Shown: positions 33,444-34,816 of the stretch, one piece after another
How positions within the stretch are numbered: position 1 is the first letter of the stretch
Layout of the letters: each line of letters begins with the position of its first letter
NCBI GenBank assembly: GCA_017421975.1
Contig: JAFOHE010000122.1
Span: forward strand, 1-34,816
Direction of reading: 5' to 3'
DNA: 34,816 nt
Source: Pseudomonadota bacterium
Lineage (GTDB): Bacteria > Myxococcota_A > Bradymonadia > UBA4248
Translations under genes and position numbers: made by a program
The notes under the pieces: generated by a model
Seen by the model: only the letters and a program-made list of their open reading frames with translations
Databases searched by the model: none
Told to the model about the DNA's origin: nothing

Positions 33444-34304
33444 ATGGCCGTATTACTTGATGGCAAAAGCGTTTCAGCGCAATTACAGACCCAAATCCGA
33501 AAACGTGTCGAAGCACAGTTTTCTCAGGAAAATGCCCCCAAACTCTGCGTTATTTTGGTCGGCGAAAACCCTGCGAGTGCCTCCTATGTGCGTACGAAAT
33601 GCAAAATGGCCGAGAAATTGGGGTTCAGGCATGAACTCTATCATTTTGCCGAAGACGTCACGAGTGAAGTCGTTGAGGCGACGATTGACCGTCTCAATGC
33701 CGACCCGGAATGCGATGCCCTGTTTGTCCAGCTTCCGCTTCCGCGCCACCTTGATGGCGTCGCCCTGCCAAACCGCGTGCGTGCCGACAAAGATGCCGAC
33801 GGCCTTACCCGTGCCTCCATGGGCGCCTTGTTATTGGGTGAAACAAATGGTTTTCAACCATGCACACCACGCGGCATCATGCAACTCATTCGCGCTTATG
33901 ATATCGACGTTGCCGGTATGGATGCCGTCGTCATCGGACGAAGCAACATCGTTGGCAAACCCATGAGTGTCCTTCTGACGCGCAACAATGCCACCGTGAC
34001 GACGTGCCACACCCACACACGCAATCTTGAAAGCCACGTCAGACGCGCAGACCTCGTTGTCGTCGCCACAGGTGTCCCTGGCCTCATCAAAGGAGATTGG
34101 ATCAAACCAGGGGCCATCGTCGTCGATGCAGGTTTTACCAAAACGCCGGATGGCGTCATCCACGGTGATGTCGAGTTTGAAGTTGCCAAAGAAAGAGCCG
34201 CCTATATCACGCCCGTTCCAGGCGGTGTCGGCCCCATGACTGTCATCACGCTCATGCTTCAGACGCTTGAATCCGCTGAAAGACGCCGAAGCAAAACATC
34301 ATAA
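33444..34304 (+). CDS. folD: bifunctional methylenetetrahydrofolate dehydrogenase/cyclohydrolase
   Basis: It interconverts 5,10-methylene-, methenyl- and 10-formyl-tetrahydrofolate with NADP. 286 aa, the family's normal size. SYVRTKCKMAEKLG holds the catalytic Tyr and Lys. FVQLPLPRHLD, the NADP motif VIGRSNIVGKPMSVLL and the signature PVPGGVGPMTV are all intact. GAGG for its start lies within the end of the preceding nucleotidase-like gene. It converges on the hydrolase gene at 34329. Confidence 0.97.
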   Translation: MAVLLDGKSVSAQLQTQIRKRVEAQFSQENAPKLCVILVGENPASASYVRTKCKMAEKLGFRHELYHFAEDVTSEVVEATIDRLNADPECDALFVQLPLPRHLDGVALPNRVRADKDADGLTRASMGALLLGETNGFQPCTPRGIMQLIRAYDIDVAGMDAVVIGRSNIVGKPMSVLLTRNNATVTTCHTHTRNLESHVRRADLVVVATGVPGLIKGDWIKPGAIVVDAGFTKTPDGVIHGDVEFEVAKERAAYITPVPGGVGPMTVITLMLQTLESAERRRSKTS

Positions 34305-34319
34305 TGCCATTCCAACGGG

Positions 34320-34330
34320 AGGCGTAGCCT
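34320..34330. other. short palindrome AGGC-G-TA-GCCT between converging genes
   Basis: It has the outer-stem, unpaired-base and TA junction layout of the bulged hairpin family, but no inner stem. It overlaps the stop codon of the hydrolase gene. With 4-bp arms it could well be chance. Confidence 0.3.
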
Positions 34331-34816
34331 ACGCTTCGTTCCTAAGTTCCATCATGGACGCCAACGCCTCCGGTTCCTCAAACTGGGGGCAATGACCAAA
34401 CGTCTCAGGGAAAATGCGTCGGCACGATTGTGGGAGATAGTGGTCATAAAACTCACGCATCTCCACGGGAAGCACGTGATCCTGGCGTCCCCAGATAAGC
34501 TCAACAGGAATATGGCAGGAAGCGAGGTCTTCCGGCTTAAAAATCATCTGACGTATGACGCTGTTTTCATCGCTGTCGTATTCGAGCATAGATCGAATGA
34601 ACGAAAGAAAGCCCGGACGCGTCGTCGTATAATAAATATGCGGAGCCAAAAAGCGCGTGCTAAAATGGTGCGATACAAAAATCGCACGAAGAAGGTGCTG
34701 TGCCTCTGACAAAGAATGGGGCAAAAACGGATCGAGAACAGCGTGTGCCCCCCATGGAAACGGCGCCCCCGCTGGAGATATCAAAATCGCACGCGATAAT
34801 AAATCCGGATGCTCCA
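34329..34816 (-). CDS. alpha/beta-hydrolase, N-terminus beyond window edge
   Basis: The minus-strand frame is open to the right edge (162 codons seen) and begins mid-protein with 'EHPDLLSRAILISPAGAPFP', a usual segment after the nucleophile elbow. The later elements are visible: 'IPVELIWGRQDHVLPVE' with the acidic triad residue, and 'FPETFGHCPQFEEPEALASM' with the catalytic His. The nucleophile lies outside the window. Substrate unknown; lipases, esterases and C-C hydrolases share this layout. Confidence 0.85.
   Translation of the reverse strand, partial: EHPDLLSRAILISPAGAPFPWGAHAVLDPFLPHSLSEAQHLLRAIFVSHHFSTRFLAPHIYYTTTRPGFLSFIRSMLEYDSDENSVIRQMIFKPEDLASCHIPVELIWGRQDHVLPVEMREFYDHYLPQSCRRIFPETFGHCPQFEEPEALASMMELRNEA

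Noticed and set aside
1..34816. tRNA or rRNA genes
   Set aside because: No T-loop GGTTCRA-type box with matching acceptor stem, and no rRNA-like stretch, was seen in any gap.

Overview
This 34.8-kb window is chromosomal DNA from a Gram-negative bacterium. It carries several lipoproteins, signal-peptide outer-membrane barrels, a TonB-dependent receptor and a class A penicillin-binding protein. The Cys-rich tandem-repeat lipoprotein at the left edge, the HEAT-like lipoprotein, the anti-sigma-like membrane protein and the Rpn-type nuclease suggest a Myxococcota/Bradymonadales-like (former Deltaproteobacteria) lineage. That placement is inference from gene content, not a measured phylogeny.

Layout. 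0-0.7 kb: partial Cys-rich lipoprotein (-). 0.8-6.4 kb: tilS (-), a lipoprotein/TonB-receptor pair (+), nth (-). 6.4-9.8 kb: an accessory stretch with bulged hairpins, a lipoprotein, a frameshifted membrane-protein gene, an Rpn-type nuclease gene with a shifted C-terminus, and a small gene antisense to its 3' end. 9.8-19.9 kb: mainly housekeeping and envelope genes on + (metG, GNAT acetyltransferase, M49-like metallopeptidase lipoprotein, beta-barrel protein, PBP1A, secreted helical-repeat protein), with clear intrinsic terminators. 20.0-31.0 kb: minus-strand genes (xseB/xseA, membrane protein, udk, two unknowns, gpsA, HEAT-like lipoprotein, lon). 31.0-34.8 kb: a 750-bp intergenic region full of structure, an anti-sigma-like gene, a HAD nucleotidase-like gene, folD and a partial alpha/beta hydrolase.

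The coding content is mostly ordinary. The most unusual signal is intergenic: about a dozen DNA hairpins, in six gene-free regions, that share one design and almost no sequence. Each has an outer stem, then TA at the junction, an inner stem of unrelated sequence, TA again, one unpaired C (G on the other strand), and the closing outer stem. Both stems differ from copy to copy yet remain complementary, and one copy contains two others nested in its loop. Three copies (about 16.2, 25.6 and 31.5 kb) lie inside a larger composite element with conserved G/C-rich terminal hairpins. This looks like a structure-conserved repeat or mobile family (REP/MITE-like, or a substrate for single-strand recombination). 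No matching transposase or recombinase is visible in the window. A separate 98-bp tandem repeat (3.5 copies) adjoins one of these loci upstream of xseA.

Other points: an XseA with an extra ~105-residue N-terminal region and altered core motifs, an endonuclease III with displaced iron-sulfur cysteines, a Lon with a charged C-terminal tail in an overlapping operon with a HEAT-like lipoprotein and gpsA, and twin ACCYACATGCAGGT palindromes exactly 30 bp apart upstream of lon.
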